Source: AP-15 sp963832875
Lineage (GTDB): Bacteria > Pseudomonadota > Alphaproteobacteria > ATCC43930 > CGMCC-115725
DNA length: 64,000 nt
Direction of reading: 5' to 3'
Assembly: GCA_963832875.1 (NCBI GenBank)
Contig: CAWHWB010000003.1
Span: 248,001 to 312,000 of the forward strand
The notes beneath the pieces were generated by a model. That model was not told where the DNA came from. It searched no databases and worked only from the letters and a program-made list of their open reading frames with translations. Positions within the stretch are counted from its first letter, which is position 1. Each line of letters begins with the position of its first letter. Of the stretch, positions 15,949 to 24,575 are shown piece by piece. The position numbers and the translations under genes are program-made.

Positions 15949-16769
15949 GCGTGCCGCAGGATGGGGGCGAAGCGGTGATCCGCATTCGCCGTCTCGTCAA
16001 CCGTTTCGGCGCCGAAACGGTCCATGACGGTCTCGATCTCGACGTGTTCCGCGGCGAGGTGCTGGGCGTCGTCGGTGGCTCGGGGAGCGGGAAGTCGGTC
16101 CTGTTGCGGACGATCGTCGGGCTCAACCGGCCGGCCAGAGGCGAAGTCCGGGTGTTCGGCAACGACATCCTGGGGATCGGCGACGCCGAGCGCCGCGAGC
16201 TGGAAAAGCGATGGGGGGTGCTGTTTCAGGACGGCGCGCTGTTCAGCTCGCTGACGGTGGCGCAGAACATCGAGGTGCCTATTGAGGAATACTACGAGAT
16301 GCCGCAGCACCTGATGGACGAGATCGCAGCGTGCAAAATCGGCATGGTCGGCCTCGCCGAGGACGCCGCGGAGAAATATCCCGCGCAGCTGTCGGGCGGC
16401 ATGCGCAAGCGGGCCGGGCTCGCCCGCGCACTGGCGCTCGATCCGGAAATCGTCTTTCTCGACGAACCCACGGCCGGTCTCGACCCGATCGCCGCCGGCG
16501 ATTTCGACCACCTGATCCGCGATTTGAAGCGGAGCCTCGGTCTGACGGTGTTTATGGTGACCCACGACCTCGACACTCTGTTCGCGATCTGCGACCGGGT
16601 GGCGGTGCTGGTCGACAAACGGCTCCGTGTCGGCACGCTGGCTGAGTTGCTGGCGGACGACCACCCCTGGATCCGTTCTTATTTCCACGGCCCGCGGGGT
16701 CGCGCGGCGCTGCACGCCGTAGGCGTCGAGTCGGCGGCGCCCGAGCCCTCGGTTTCGGCATCTGCCTGA
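15945..16769 (+). CDS. mlaF: MlaF-type ABC transporter ATP-binding protein
   Basis: 274-residue ATPase of the MCE/Mla lipid transporter. It has the Walker A VVGGSGSGKSVLLRT (about residue 45), signature LSGGMRKRAGLARALALDPE, Walker B EIVFLDEPTAGLDP and the switch histidine in VTHDLD. The SGGMRKRA form of the signature is typical of the MlaF/MKL subfamily. The start overlaps the permease stop by 4 bp. The C-terminal ~25 residues are variable. It is the energising subunit on the cytoplasmic face. Confidence 0.95.
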   Translation: MSVPQDGGEAVIRIRRLVNRFGAETVHDGLDLDVFRGEVLGVVGGSGSGKSVLLRTIVGLNRPARGEVRVFGNDILGIGDAERRELEKRWGVLFQDGALFSSLTVAQNIEVPIEEYYEMPQHLMDEIAACKIGMVGLAEDAAEKYPAQLSGGMRKRAGLARALALDPEIVFLDEPTAGLDPIAAGDFDHLIRDLKRSLGLTVFMVTHDLDTLFAICDRVAVLVDKRLRVGTLAELLADDHPWIRSYFHGPRGRAALHAVGVESAAPEPSVSASA

Positions 16770-16793
16770 ACCGTCCTGCAGCGGAGAGAACGG

Positions 16794-17738
16794 ATGGAGA
16801 CGCGAGCCCATTACGTCGCGGTTGGAGCGTTCGTGCTCGTCGTCATCCTGCTGGCGTTCGGCGCGGTGCTGTGGCTCGGCCGGGTCGAACTCTCGGAAGC
16901 GCATCAGCCCTATTACATCTTTTTCAGGGGATCGGTGGCCGGCCTCAGCAAGGGCTCGGCGGTCCAATACAATGGCATCCCGGTCGGCCGGGTGACCGAC
17001 ATCCGCGTCGATCCCTACAACATCGGACAAATCGAGGTGACGGTCGAGATCGACACCGATTTGGTCACGATCAAGGAGAACGCCCGCGCCTCACTCGACA
17101 CCAATCTCCTGAGCGGCGTCTCGACGGTCCAGATCCGCGGCGGCACGCAAAACGCACCCGTTCTAGAAGCCAAAGCCGGCCACCGCTACCCGGTCATCCG
17201 GCCCGAGCGATCGGAGATCGAAGAAGTGAAGGCCTCGCTTCCCGAGGTGACCGGCGAACTCAAGACCGCCGCCGCCAATCTGAATGCGCTGCTCAACGCG
17301 CGGAACCGCCAGGCGGTGGCCGACAGCCTGCAGAATATCCGGACCCTGACCGGGGCTCTTGCGGCCCACAGCGAGGACATCGGCCCGATCCTCGACAACG
17401 CCGATGATTCGCTGATCGCGCTCAAGACGCTGCTGAACCATGTCGACCAGAGCTACGCCGGGCGCGGCGGGCTGAAGGACCAGGTGTCGCAAACCCTGAA
17501 GGATTACGACCGGGTGGCCGCGAACCTGGTCAACACCAGCCATCAGCTCCAGCTGATACTGGCCGAGAACCGGCCGGGCATCCGCAACTTCACCCAGGAA
17601 ACCCTGCCCGGGGTCGCCGATTTCGTCAGCGACGCGCAGCAGCTGGCGACCAACCTGAACCGCTTTGCGCAACAGCTGGAGCGCGATCCGACCCGGTTGC
17701 TGTTCGGCGACCGTCGGCAGGGATATCAGCCGCCATGA
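16794..17738 (+). CDS. mlaD: MCE-family substrate-binding protein (MlaD-like)
   Basis: 314 residues: one N-terminal membrane anchor (VGAFVLVVILLAFGAVLWLG), then an MCE domain with FFRGSVAGLSKGSAVQYNGIPVGRV, a hallmark of the family, and a long helical C-terminal region (about residues 150-300) that in relatives forms a needle or barrel in the periplasm. It binds the lipid carried by the transporter. It begins 24 bp after mlaF, and its stop overlaps the following lipoprotein gene by 4 bp, so the operon is tightly coupled. Confidence 0.94.
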   Translation: METRAHYVAVGAFVLVVILLAFGAVLWLGRVELSEAHQPYYIFFRGSVAGLSKGSAVQYNGIPVGRVTDIRVDPYNIGQIEVTVEIDTDLVTIKENARASLDTNLLSGVSTVQIRGGTQNAPVLEAKAGHRYPVIRPERSEIEEVKASLPEVTGELKTAAANLNALLNARNRQAVADSLQNIRTLTGALAAHSEDIGPILDNADDSLIALKTLLNHVDQSYAGRGGLKDQVSQTLKDYDRVAANLVNTSHQLQLILAENRPGIRNFTQETLPGVADFVSDAQQLATNLNRFAQQLERDPTRLLFGDRRQGYQPP

Positions 17739-18403
17739 CCGGGGCGCCCAGCCGATCGCCCCGGCGCATCGCGCGCCGCTTCCTGCCGGGCGCGGCCGTG
17801 CTGGCATGGTCCGTGCTGGAATTGGCCGGCTGCGCCAGCCTGTTGGGCGTGTCGCCGCCCGGCCACCTCTACCGGCTGACCGCCGACAGTCGCTTTCCCG
17901 CCGGCCTGCCGCATGTCGGCGGGGTGCTGCTGATCGATATGCCGCAGGCCCCGGCCGGCATCGACACCAGCCGGATCGCGCTGAGCCGATCGCCGATCTC
18001 GCTCGACTATTTCGCTGGTTCGGAGTGGACCGACCGTCTCCCGGCTTTGCTGCAGGGGGTCACGCTGGCCTCGTTCGAGAACAGCGGCGCGATCACCGCG
18101 ATCGACCGCGAATCGGTCGGATTGCGCCCGAGCTTTATCCTCGAGACCCAGCTTCGCCATTTCGAAGCGGAATACGCCGCGGGCGGCGGTCCGCCCCGGG
18201 TTTGGGTGGCGGTCGTCGTCCGGCTGGTGGCGACGCCGCGGCGCGCGCTGGTCGCCCAGACGACATTCGAACGCCGCCTCCCGGCCGCGGCCAACAATAT
18301 TCCGGACGTGGTCGCCGCCTTCAATGCGGCAACTGACGCGGTGATCGGCGAGGTGGTCTCGTGGACCCTCGCCAATGCCGCTTTATCTGCGCCGCGCGGC
18401 TAG
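17735..18403 (+). CDS. ABC-type transport auxiliary lipoprotein (PqiC/DUF330-like)
   Basis: 222 residues with a lipoprotein signal (twin-basic N-terminus, hydrophobic core, lipobox LAGC at about residue 33) and a C-terminal domain resembling the ABC-transport auxiliary component family (PqiC-like), with LDYFAGSEWTDRLPALLQ, a typical motif. Such lipoproteins dock MCE transporters at the outer membrane. ATGA overlap with mlaD shows it is the fourth gene of the same operon. Confidence 0.88.
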   Translation: MTGAPSRSPRRIARRFLPGAAVLAWSVLELAGCASLLGVSPPGHLYRLTADSRFPAGLPHVGGVLLIDMPQAPAGIDTSRIALSRSPISLDYFAGSEWTDRLPALLQGVTLASFENSGAITAIDRESVGLRPSFILETQLRHFEAEYAAGGGPPRVWVAVVVRLVATPRRALVAQTTFERRLPAAANNIPDVVAAFNAATDAVIGEVVSWTLANAALSAPRG

Positions 18404-19277
18404 CTATTATGGCCACCTTTCGTTCGCGGGGGGTGGTTGCGTGGCGGTTGCGCACAGCATGATCGAATGGCCGGCAGACCCGGCTGAGCTCGCGCCGATG
18501 CAGGCGGCTGCCGCGGTCCTCGCCGAGTGTCGCCGCTCGCTAGCAGCGAACCCCGCCGGCCTCCTCGGCGAGATCGCGGACGATGACACGCCGCTCGCCG
18601 AGTGGCAGCATTATCCGGCCGGCGAAATCTTCGATCCGCACACCCATGCTCAGTATTTTTATCACATCCACCCGGCCTCCGCGCGGGCGGCTCGGGAGCA
18701 CGGCCATTTTCACACCTTTTTACGCGCTGAGGGCATCCCCGCCGGGGTGGCGCCTCTGGTCCTACCCGAGACCGCGGTCGCCGATGCTGCGCGGCCCCCG
18801 CCGCAGGCGGCCCCGCTGAAGCAGGGTGCGCGCGACGAGGTCAGCCATCTGGTTGCGATCACGCTCGATCCGATGGGCGAGCCCATTCGTCTGTTCACGA
18901 CCAACCGCTGGGTTACCGGCGAGACTTGGTATCGCGCCGACGATGTCATCCGCATGCTCGACCATTTCGCGATCGGCGAAGTCGGGCGGACGGCCCTCCT
19001 CAGCCGCTGGATCGTCGCGATGGTCGCGTTGTTTCGCCCGCAGATCGTGGCACTGCTGCGGGCGCGCGACGAGACGATGATGGCTTGGCGCCGGCGCCGC
19101 CGGGCCAATGTCTTCGAGGATATTCGCCTCGAAGTCGTCTCCGGCATCGAGATCGACATCGATGCCCAGCTGGCCTTGCTCGACCGCGCCGGGTCGCGCC
19201 CGGTCCTCAATGCCTTGCCGCGCCGGCCGGGCTTGCCGCGAATGGCGGAGGGGTGGGGCGAGGGCCACGCCGATTGA
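18375..19277 (+). CDS. Conserved protein of unknown function (DUF6969-like)
   Basis: Up to 300 residues. Distinctive conserved-looking segments are WQHYPAGEIFDPHTHAQYFYHIHP, EHGHFHTFLRAEGIP and RLFTTNRWVTGETWYRADDVI, rich in histidine and aromatic residues; from memory this resembles the family labelled DUF6969, which I cannot verify here. The histidine cluster could bind metal, but no function is known to me. The longest frame overlaps the lipoprotein gene by 29 bp. Starts at GTG 18441 or ATG 18459, both closer to the conserved part, are more likely. It may be a read-through member of the Mla operon. Confidence 0.7.
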   Translation: MPLYLRRAASYYGHLSFAGGGCVAVAHSMIEWPADPAELAPMQAAAAVLAECRRSLAANPAGLLGEIADDDTPLAEWQHYPAGEIFDPHTHAQYFYHIHPASARAAREHGHFHTFLRAEGIPAGVAPLVLPETAVADAARPPPQAAPLKQGARDEVSHLVAITLDPMGEPIRLFTTNRWVTGETWYRADDVIRMLDHFAIGEVGRTALLSRWIVAMVALFRPQIVALLRARDETMMAWRRRRRANVFEDIRLEVVSGIEIDIDAQLALLDRAGSRPVLNALPRRPGLPRMAEGWGEGHAD

Positions 19278-19299
19278 GCCTCGCACGGCGCCGGTCGGG

Positions 19300-19545
19300 T
19301 CAGGGCGGGGTCGGCTGCGACTGCGGCTGCCGCGGGGGCAGGTTGTTGGCGCTCAAGCAGGCGTTCAGCTTGGCGTCGCGCTGGGCATTCGATTGCGGAG
19401 TAAAGTCGGGAAAGGCGGCCTGAGCCTGCCTGGCGCAGGCATCCATCGTCTTCCATTTGGCGAGTGCCGCCACCCCCGGCTGGCTCGCCTCGGCCGCGCC
19501 GGCACAGAGCGCCAGCGCCACGATCCAACATAAAACGACCCGCAT
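19300..19545 (-). CDS. Small secreted protein of unknown function
   Basis: 81 residues with a classical signal peptide (MRVVLCWIVALALCAGAAEA, cleavage likely after AEA) and a mature part of about 60 residues holding two cysteines (DACARQ and NACLSA) that could form a disulfide, ending in a Pro/Gln-rich tail. The mature region has WKTMDACARQAQAAFPDFTP, a pattern I have seen in short alphaproteobacterial periplasmic hypotheticals. Convergent with the gene before it and divergent from the GST gene. No function can be assigned. Confidence 0.68.
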   Translation of the reverse strand: MRVVLCWIVALALCAGAAEASQPGVAALAKWKTMDACARQAQAAFPDFTPQSNAQRDAKLNACLSANNLPPRQPQSQPTPP

Positions 19546-19684
19546 GATCCGCCGCCTCCTCGGCCAGGGCGTCGGACGAGATCTCCGACAGGCAATTATA
19601 CACACGCGCCGAAGCCGCTGTTGCGTCGCACGCCAAACTGAGGCTCCATAAGGCGAAACTTGGGGCGAGCGGTCAGGAGCGGCG

Positions 19685-20305
19685 ATGTTGAAGATCTGGG
19701 GCAGGGCGACCTCGTCGAACGTGCAGAAGGTCCTGTGGTGCTGTGGCGAGCTCGAGATCCCGTTCGAGCGGATCGATCTCGGCGGCCCGTTCGGCGGCAA
19801 CCAGAACCCCGAATACCTGGCGCTGAACCCGAACGGGCTGGTGCCGACGGTGCAGGACGGCGATCTGGTGCTGTGGGAATCGAACACGATCTGCCGCTAT
19901 TTGGCCACCACTCACCGGGGCGAACGGTTGTACCCGGCGGCGCCAGGGCCGCGCGCGCTCGTCGAACGCTGGATGGATTGGCAGCTTTCGACCCTCGGGC
20001 CGCCGATGGGGGCGCTGCTCTACGGACTGATCCGCACTAAGCCCGAACAGCGCGACCAGGCCGCGATCGAGGCGGCGCGGCGCAAGGCGATTGTCGCCTG
20101 GACGATCGTCGAGGAAGCGCTCGAAGGCCCGCCCTTTCTCGCCGGCTCCAAATTGAGCCTGGCCGAGATCGTGATGGGCACCCAGGTCTATCGCTGGCAC
20201 GCTTTTCCGCTGGAGCGGCCGCCGTTGAAAAATATCAAATCGTGGTACGAGCGGATGCGCGAGCGGACCGCCTTCAAAACCTACATCGAAATTCCGATCA
20301 CGTGA
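19685..20305 (+). CDS. Glutathione S-transferase family protein
   Basis: 206-residue cytosolic GST: an N-terminal thioredoxin-like domain (MLKIWGRATSSNVQKVLWCCGELEIPFE, with the SSNVQKV helix that places the catalytic Ser/Asn), the cis-proline region NPNGLVPTVQDG and glutathione-binding WESNTICRYLA, then the all-helical C-terminal domain. Length is standard. The start ATG at 19685 follows AGGAGCGGCG. The substrate class cannot be predicted; proteins like this are often annotated as detoxifying enzymes. Confidence 0.93.
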   Translation: MLKIWGRATSSNVQKVLWCCGELEIPFERIDLGGPFGGNQNPEYLALNPNGLVPTVQDGDLVLWESNTICRYLATTHRGERLYPAAPGPRALVERWMDWQLSTLGPPMGALLYGLIRTKPEQRDQAAIEAARRKAIVAWTIVEEALEGPPFLAGSKLSLAEIVMGTQVYRWHAFPLERPPLKNIKSWYERMRERTAFKTYIEIPIT

Positions 20306-20400
20306 TCGTGAGCCCGTTTTCGGGATATTGCGTCGCCGCTGAGGCGAGTTAGGGTGGGGTCGCCGGGGTCTCGAGCGGTCGGGCATGGTAGGGGGATCTG

Positions 20401-20880
20401 ATGACTTCGTCGATCAAGCGGCGGGTGCTGGGTATCGTGGTGACCATTGTCGTTGCCGGCTCGGCCGCCGCAGCGCCGGCGCAGGACAAGGAAGCGATCC
20501 TGAAAGAGCGCCAGGCGACGATGAAGCAGCAGGGCAAGGACCTCGGCAACATCAAGGCCTATCTCGATGGTAAGGCCGACCAGGCCGCGGCTGTTGCCGC
20601 CGCCACCAGCCTGACCGAGACGACGAGGAAAATTCCCAGCCTGTTTCCGCCCGGCACCGACGCAGCGAGCCCCGATGGCGACTACCGGCCAAAGCCGGCG
20701 GTGTGGTCCGAACCGGCCAAATTTCTCGACGCCCAAAAGACCGCCGCGGCCAAGGCCGACGCGCTGCTTGTCGCGGTCAAGGCCGGCAACAAGCCGGATA
20801 TTCACACCGCCTTTATCGATCTCGGCAAAAACGGCTGCGGTAACTGCCACCAGACGTTCCGCGAAAAGCTCAAGCCCTGA
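20401..20880 (+). CDS. Class II c-type cytochrome (cytochrome c'-like)
   Basis: 159 residues with a signal peptide (hydrophobic segment about residues 8-26, ending AAAAPAQD) and a mature four-helix cytochrome c' type domain. The single haem-binding motif CGNCH is near the C-terminus (GKNGCGNCHQTFREKLKP), exactly where class II cytochromes carry it. It acts in the periplasm as an electron carrier or ligand-binding haem protein. A dihaem cytochrome follows immediately, and the pair probably forms one operon. Confidence 0.9.
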   Translation: MTSSIKRRVLGIVVTIVVAGSAAAAPAQDKEAILKERQATMKQQGKDLGNIKAYLDGKADQAAAVAAATSLTETTRKIPSLFPPGTDAASPDGDYRPKPAVWSEPAKFLDAQKTAAAKADALLVAVKAGNKPDIHTAFIDLGKNGCGNCHQTFREKLKP

Positions 20881-20890
20881 GGTCCAAGCC

Positions 20891-21775
20891 CTGAGGGCGG
20901 CGGCGATCCTGCTGGCGCTGATGGGCCCGCTGCAAGGGACGTATTCGGCTGCCGCGGCTGGGAGCAGTGCCGCGCGGGGCGCCTACCTCGCCGCCGCCGC
21001 TGGTTGCGGCCAATGCCATACCGACGGCAAGCACGGCGGCGCCCGCTATGCCGGCGGACGGGCGCTCGAAACCCGGTTCGGGACCATCATCACGCCCAAC
21101 ATCACCCCCGATGGCCAAACCGGGATCGGCCGGTGGCGGTCCGCGGATTTCACCCGAGCGATGCGCTGGGGCATCGCACCGGATGATTCGCATTATCTTC
21201 CGACCTTTCCGTTCCCGTACTACAACCGGCTCGACGCACGCGATCTCGGCGACCTTTGGGCCTTTCTCGCCACCGTCCCGGCGGTGTCGCGGAGGAACGA
21301 CGTCAGCGGCCGGGCGCCCTTTGCCGCCGCCCGCGCCGCCCTCGGCGTCGCCGCCACGCCGTTTCGGGGGCCATGGCGTCCCGGCCTTTCCAAGGACGAT
21401 TTGAGGAACCGAGGCGCCTATCTTGTCGCGACTGTCGGCCGCTGCGGCGACTGCCACACCCCGCGAACCTGGCTCGGCGCCCCCGATTCCGACCGCGCGC
21501 TCGCCGGCGCTGCGGCCGCAAGCGGCGGCCATGCCGCGCCCAACATCACCCCAGACCTAGAAACCGGGATCGGGCGGTGGAGCGTCGCCGACATCATCAC
21601 CCTGTTGACCGACGGGCAGACGCCCGATTTCGACTTCGTCGGCGGATCGATGCGCGAGATCGTCGACGATACCTCGAGCCTCGACGAGGCCGACCGGCGG
21701 GCGATCGCCATCTACCTGAAATCGCTGCGGCCGATTCGTTCGCAAAGGCCCACGCGTGGGCAAACGAAAGACTGA
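20891..21775 (+). CDS. Dihaem class I c-type cytochrome
   Basis: About 294 residues with two haem motifs, CGQCH and CGDCH, each in a cytochrome c domain with a NITPD...TGIGRWS-type segment. This is the layout of the cytochrome subunits of periplasmic alcohol/aldehyde/gluconate dehydrogenases. A signal-peptide-like stretch (LRAAAILLALMGPLQGTYSAAAA) is present, but no ATG, GTG or TTG is suitably placed to start it; the frame is open back into the preceding gene. A CTG at 20891 with GAGGT about 8 bp upstream is the best candidate. Two 14 bp tandem copies of CAAGCCCTGAGG straddle the junction with the upstream gene and may have altered the original start. Confidence 0.8.
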   Translation: MRAAAILLALMGPLQGTYSAAAAGSSAARGAYLAAAAGCGQCHTDGKHGGARYAGGRALETRFGTIITPNITPDGQTGIGRWRSADFTRAMRWGIAPDDSHYLPTFPFPYYNRLDARDLGDLWAFLATVPAVSRRNDVSGRAPFAAARAALGVAATPFRGPWRPGLSKDDLRNRGAYLVATVGRCGDCHTPRTWLGAPDSDRALAGAAAASGGHAAPNITPDLETGIGRWSVADIITLLTDGQTPDFDFVGGSMREIVDDTSSLDEADRRAIAIYLKSLRPIRSQRPTRGQTKD

Positions 21776-21964
21776 GCGGCGAGGGTGTTTCGGCACTGGA
21801 CGCCCGGTCGAGACGTCTTATGATGGCGGGCGTTCCGACAGAGAGCAGCAGCGACCAAGCCGGCATCGCTGCCGGCGCGGTCGATGAGCGGCCCAGCCTG
21901 GGAGCGGACCGAACCTGGCGCGGCCTGTCGTCGGCGTCCGGTCGGCAGCTGGCGGTAGGAGCGG
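21776..21964. other. 189 bp gap
   Basis: No gene, promoter or hairpin could be supported here. AGGAG near 21956 is the ribosome site for the patatin-like gene that follows. Confidence 0.3.
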
Positions 21965-23011
21965 GTGTTGGCGCGAGGGCGACCGGATAAGAGCTTGGCC
22001 CGCTTCGAGCGGGTGGCACTGGTGCTGTCGGGCGGCGAGGCGCTGGGGGCCTACCAGGCGGGTGCCTATGCCGCGCTCGAAAAGAGCGGGGTGCGGCCGA
22101 ACTGGATTGCCGGGACCGCGATCGGCGCGGTCAACGCCGCGATCATCGCCGGCAACCTGCCGCATCAGCGGGCATCGCGCTTGCGCCAGTTCTGGCACGA
22201 GATCAGCCGGCTTGCCGCATTGCGGCGGGGCGGGGGATTCGGCGGCTGGGCGCAGCGTGCCGCCGGGCGCTGCCTGTCACTGGTCCGCGGTGGGGCCGGA
22301 GCGGCACCCGCCCTGGAAGAGCCGGTGGTCTCGGCCGGCGAATTGCGCGAGCTGATCGGCGGGGCCGTCGATTTCGAGCGGGTCAATTCGGGCAATGTCC
22401 GCCTCGTGCTAGGCGCGGTCAATCTGGCGACCGGGGCCGAGACGTTCTTCGATAACGATCGGCATGCGCTCGGCCTCGACCACGTGCTCGCCGGCACGCC
22501 GTTTTCAGGTCTGCCGCCGGCCGCGATCGGCCGGCAACTGTTCGCCGGCGCCGCCGTCTCGGTGTCGGCGCTCGACCAGGCTCGGCCGGCCGATACCTTG
22601 TGTTTTGCGATCGACGGGTATGATCCGGCGCCGGGCGGGCACGGCGGGATCAGCCGCTCGGCGCGGGAAATCGCCGCGATGCGTCGCACCCACGATTTGC
22701 GCCGCATGATCGCCCTGCTCGGCGAGCATCTGCCGCCCGCGCTGCGCGGGGAGGTCGACGTCCGCCGCTGTCTTGCCGAGGCGAGCGACGCGACGATGAC
22801 CATCCTGCATTTGGTTCACGAGGGCAGTGCGGCGGACCTCGCGGCAAAGATGGCGGATTTTTCGGCCGGCGCGGTCGCCCGCCGATGGAAGGCCGGGGAG
22901 AGCGATGCGGCGACCAGCCTTGCGCATCCGCGCTGGCTGGCGCCGCCGCCGCGACTGTCCGGAGTCATCGTCCACGAGGTCCGAGGCGGGGTCGTCGCAC
23001 CGCCGCGCTGA
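21965..23011 (+). CDS. Patatin-like protein lacking the catalytic dyad (pseudoenzyme)
   Basis: 348 residues clearly built on the patatin-like phospholipase fold (with the C-terminal DUF3734-type extension): VALVLSGGEALGAYQAGAYAAL and WIAGTAIGAVNAAIIAGN. Active family members have GTSIG, with serine as nucleophile; here residue 52 is alanine. The oxyanion loop GGGxRG is changed to GGEALG. The expected DGG aspartate segment is also replaced (LPPAAIGRQLFAGAAVS). The protein should therefore have no lipase activity, yet the frame is intact over the full length, which suggests a retained binding or scaffold role. Start GTG 21965 has AGGAG upstream. It precedes the PHA depolymerase gene by 285 bp on the same strand. 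Confidence 0.85.
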   Translation: MLARGRPDKSLARFERVALVLSGGEALGAYQAGAYAALEKSGVRPNWIAGTAIGAVNAAIIAGNLPHQRASRLRQFWHEISRLAALRRGGGFGGWAQRAAGRCLSLVRGGAGAAPALEEPVVSAGELRELIGGAVDFERVNSGNVRLVLGAVNLATGAETFFDNDRHALGLDHVLAGTPFSGLPPAAIGRQLFAGAAVSVSALDQARPADTLCFAIDGYDPAPGGHGGISRSAREIAAMRRTHDLRRMIALLGEHLPPALRGEVDVRRCLAEASDATMTILHLVHEGSAADLAAKMADFSAGAVARRWKAGESDAATSLAHPRWLAPPPRLSGVIVHEVRGGVVAPPR

Positions 23012-23296
23012 ACGGACCGAGCCGGCTGCAAAAGCGGCAATCTGCATCTGATGCCCGCGAAATCGGCAGGCAGGGTTAGTGTCGTAGAAACAATCCGGTA
23101 ACATCCGGCGGTCTTCAACTGGAGACAGGGATCGCACGCGACACCTTGCCTAAACGCTTGTCAACGCAAATATAGGGTTGAATTAAAAGGGCTTTTGATA
23201 TGGGATGCTTTCGCCTGATAATCGATCGAAGCGGATGGCCGTTTCGACAGTTTGGACGCTTCCACAATCGGGAGCAGCCCGTAGCTTCGAGGGTAT
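23012..23296 (+). promoter_or_regulatory. 285 bp gap with a candidate phaZ promoter
   Basis: No gene is supported. An AT-rich patch contains TTGTCA (23158-23163), 17 bp, then AATTAA (23181-23186), a plausible but weak sigma-70-type promoter about 110 bp before phaZ. The -10 half matches the consensus poorly. Confidence 0.3.
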
Positions 23297-24514
23297 ATGC
23301 TTTACGACGCCTACCAGGCACAAAACGATATTCTGCGTCCGATCCGGGTCTTGGCCGAAACCGCCCGCGGCTGGCTCGGGCTGCCATGGCTGCCGATCGG
23401 CGACATGCCCTGCGTGCGCGGCGCCGCTGCCGCGATGGAGCTCTTGTCCCACGCCGGGATGTCGCATGAGCGGCCGGATTTCCGCATCAAATCGGTCACC
23501 ATCGACGGCGAGGAGATCGCGGTCCGCGAGGAGGTCGTGGCCTCGCACCCGCTCTGCAACCTGTTGCATTTCCGCAAGGACTCGACCCGCGACGAACCGA
23601 CCGTGCTGGTCGTGGCGCCGCTCTCGGGGCATTTCCCGACCTTGCTGCGCGGCACCGTCGAAACCTTGCTCGCCGACCACAACGTCTATCTGACCGACTG
23701 GAAAAACGCGCGTGACGTTCCGCTGCTCTATGGCCGCTTCGATCTCAACGATTTCGTCGCACTGGTGATCCGCTTTATCCGCCTGCTCGGGCCGCGTCTC
23801 AACGTGATGGCGGTTTGCCAGCCATCGGTCCCGGTGTTGGCCGCGGTCTCGCTGCTGGCGGCCGGGGATGACCCGTGCCAGCCCGCCTCGATGATCCTGA
23901 TGGGCGGTCCGATCGACACGCGGGTCAACCCGACCGCGGTCAACCGCTTCGCCGAGGCGCACTCGCTCGACTGGTTCGAGCGGACCGTAATTACGACCGT
24001 GCCGGCGCGATTTCCCGGCGCATTTCGCCGGGTCTATCCCGGGTTCCTGCAGCTCGCCGGGTTTCTCAGCATGAATTTCGACCGCCATGTCTCGGCGCAT
24101 TGGACGATGTTCCGCGACCTCGCCCGCGGCAGCGGCGAGAGTGCGGCGGCGACCCGCGCCTTTTATGACGAATACAGCTCGGTCATGGACCTGCCGGCGG
24201 ATTTCTATCTGCAGACGATCGAGCGGGTGTTTCAACGCCACGACCTGCCGCGGGGCCGGTTCCGGGTGGGCGGCGCCCTGGTCGAGCCGGCGGCGATCGA
24301 GCGCACTGCGCTGATGACTGTCGAAGGCGAGCGCGACGACGTTTGCGGACCGGGTCAAACGGTTGCCGCGCACGCCCTGTGCACCGGCATCGCGCCGGCA
24401 AAAAAGACCCAACACCTCCAGCTCAAAGTCGGCCATTATGGCGTCTTCCATGGCCGCCGGTGGCAGACCGAGACCTATCCCAAGGTCAAGTCGTTCATCT
24501 GGGCGCAGGGCTAG
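23297..24514 (+). CDS. phaZ: Intracellular polyhydroxyalkanoate depolymerase
   Basis: 405 residues of the PhaZ/PhaC-related alpha/beta-hydrolase family that breaks down stored poly-3-hydroxybutyrate granules inside the cell. It begins MLYDAYQAQNDILRPIRVLA, typical of the family, and has APLSGHFPTLLRGTV, LTDWKNARDVPL, the nucleophile motif VCQPSVP (Cys174 in place of serine) and the catalytic histidine in KVGHYGVFHG near the C-terminus. Length matches the Cupriavidus-type enzyme. The ATG at 23297 follows GAGGGT at short spacing. No PHA synthase or phasin gene is in the window. Confidence 0.95.
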   Translation: MLYDAYQAQNDILRPIRVLAETARGWLGLPWLPIGDMPCVRGAAAAMELLSHAGMSHERPDFRIKSVTIDGEEIAVREEVVASHPLCNLLHFRKDSTRDEPTVLVVAPLSGHFPTLLRGTVETLLADHNVYLTDWKNARDVPLLYGRFDLNDFVALVIRFIRLLGPRLNVMAVCQPSVPVLAAVSLLAAGDDPCQPASMILMGGPIDTRVNPTAVNRFAEAHSLDWFERTVITTVPARFPGAFRRVYPGFLQLAGFLSMNFDRHVSAHWTMFRDLARGSGESAAATRAFYDEYSSVMDLPADFYLQTIERVFQRHDLPRGRFRVGGALVEPAAIERTALMTVEGERDDVCGPGQTVAAHALCTGIAPAKKTQHLQLKVGHYGVFHGRRWQTETYPKVKSFIWAQG

Positions 24515-24575
24515 GCCCGCGGCGGCGCGCCCGCTCCCCGACCGATAACGGGGTAAGTGCTAGGGGAGGAGGAAC

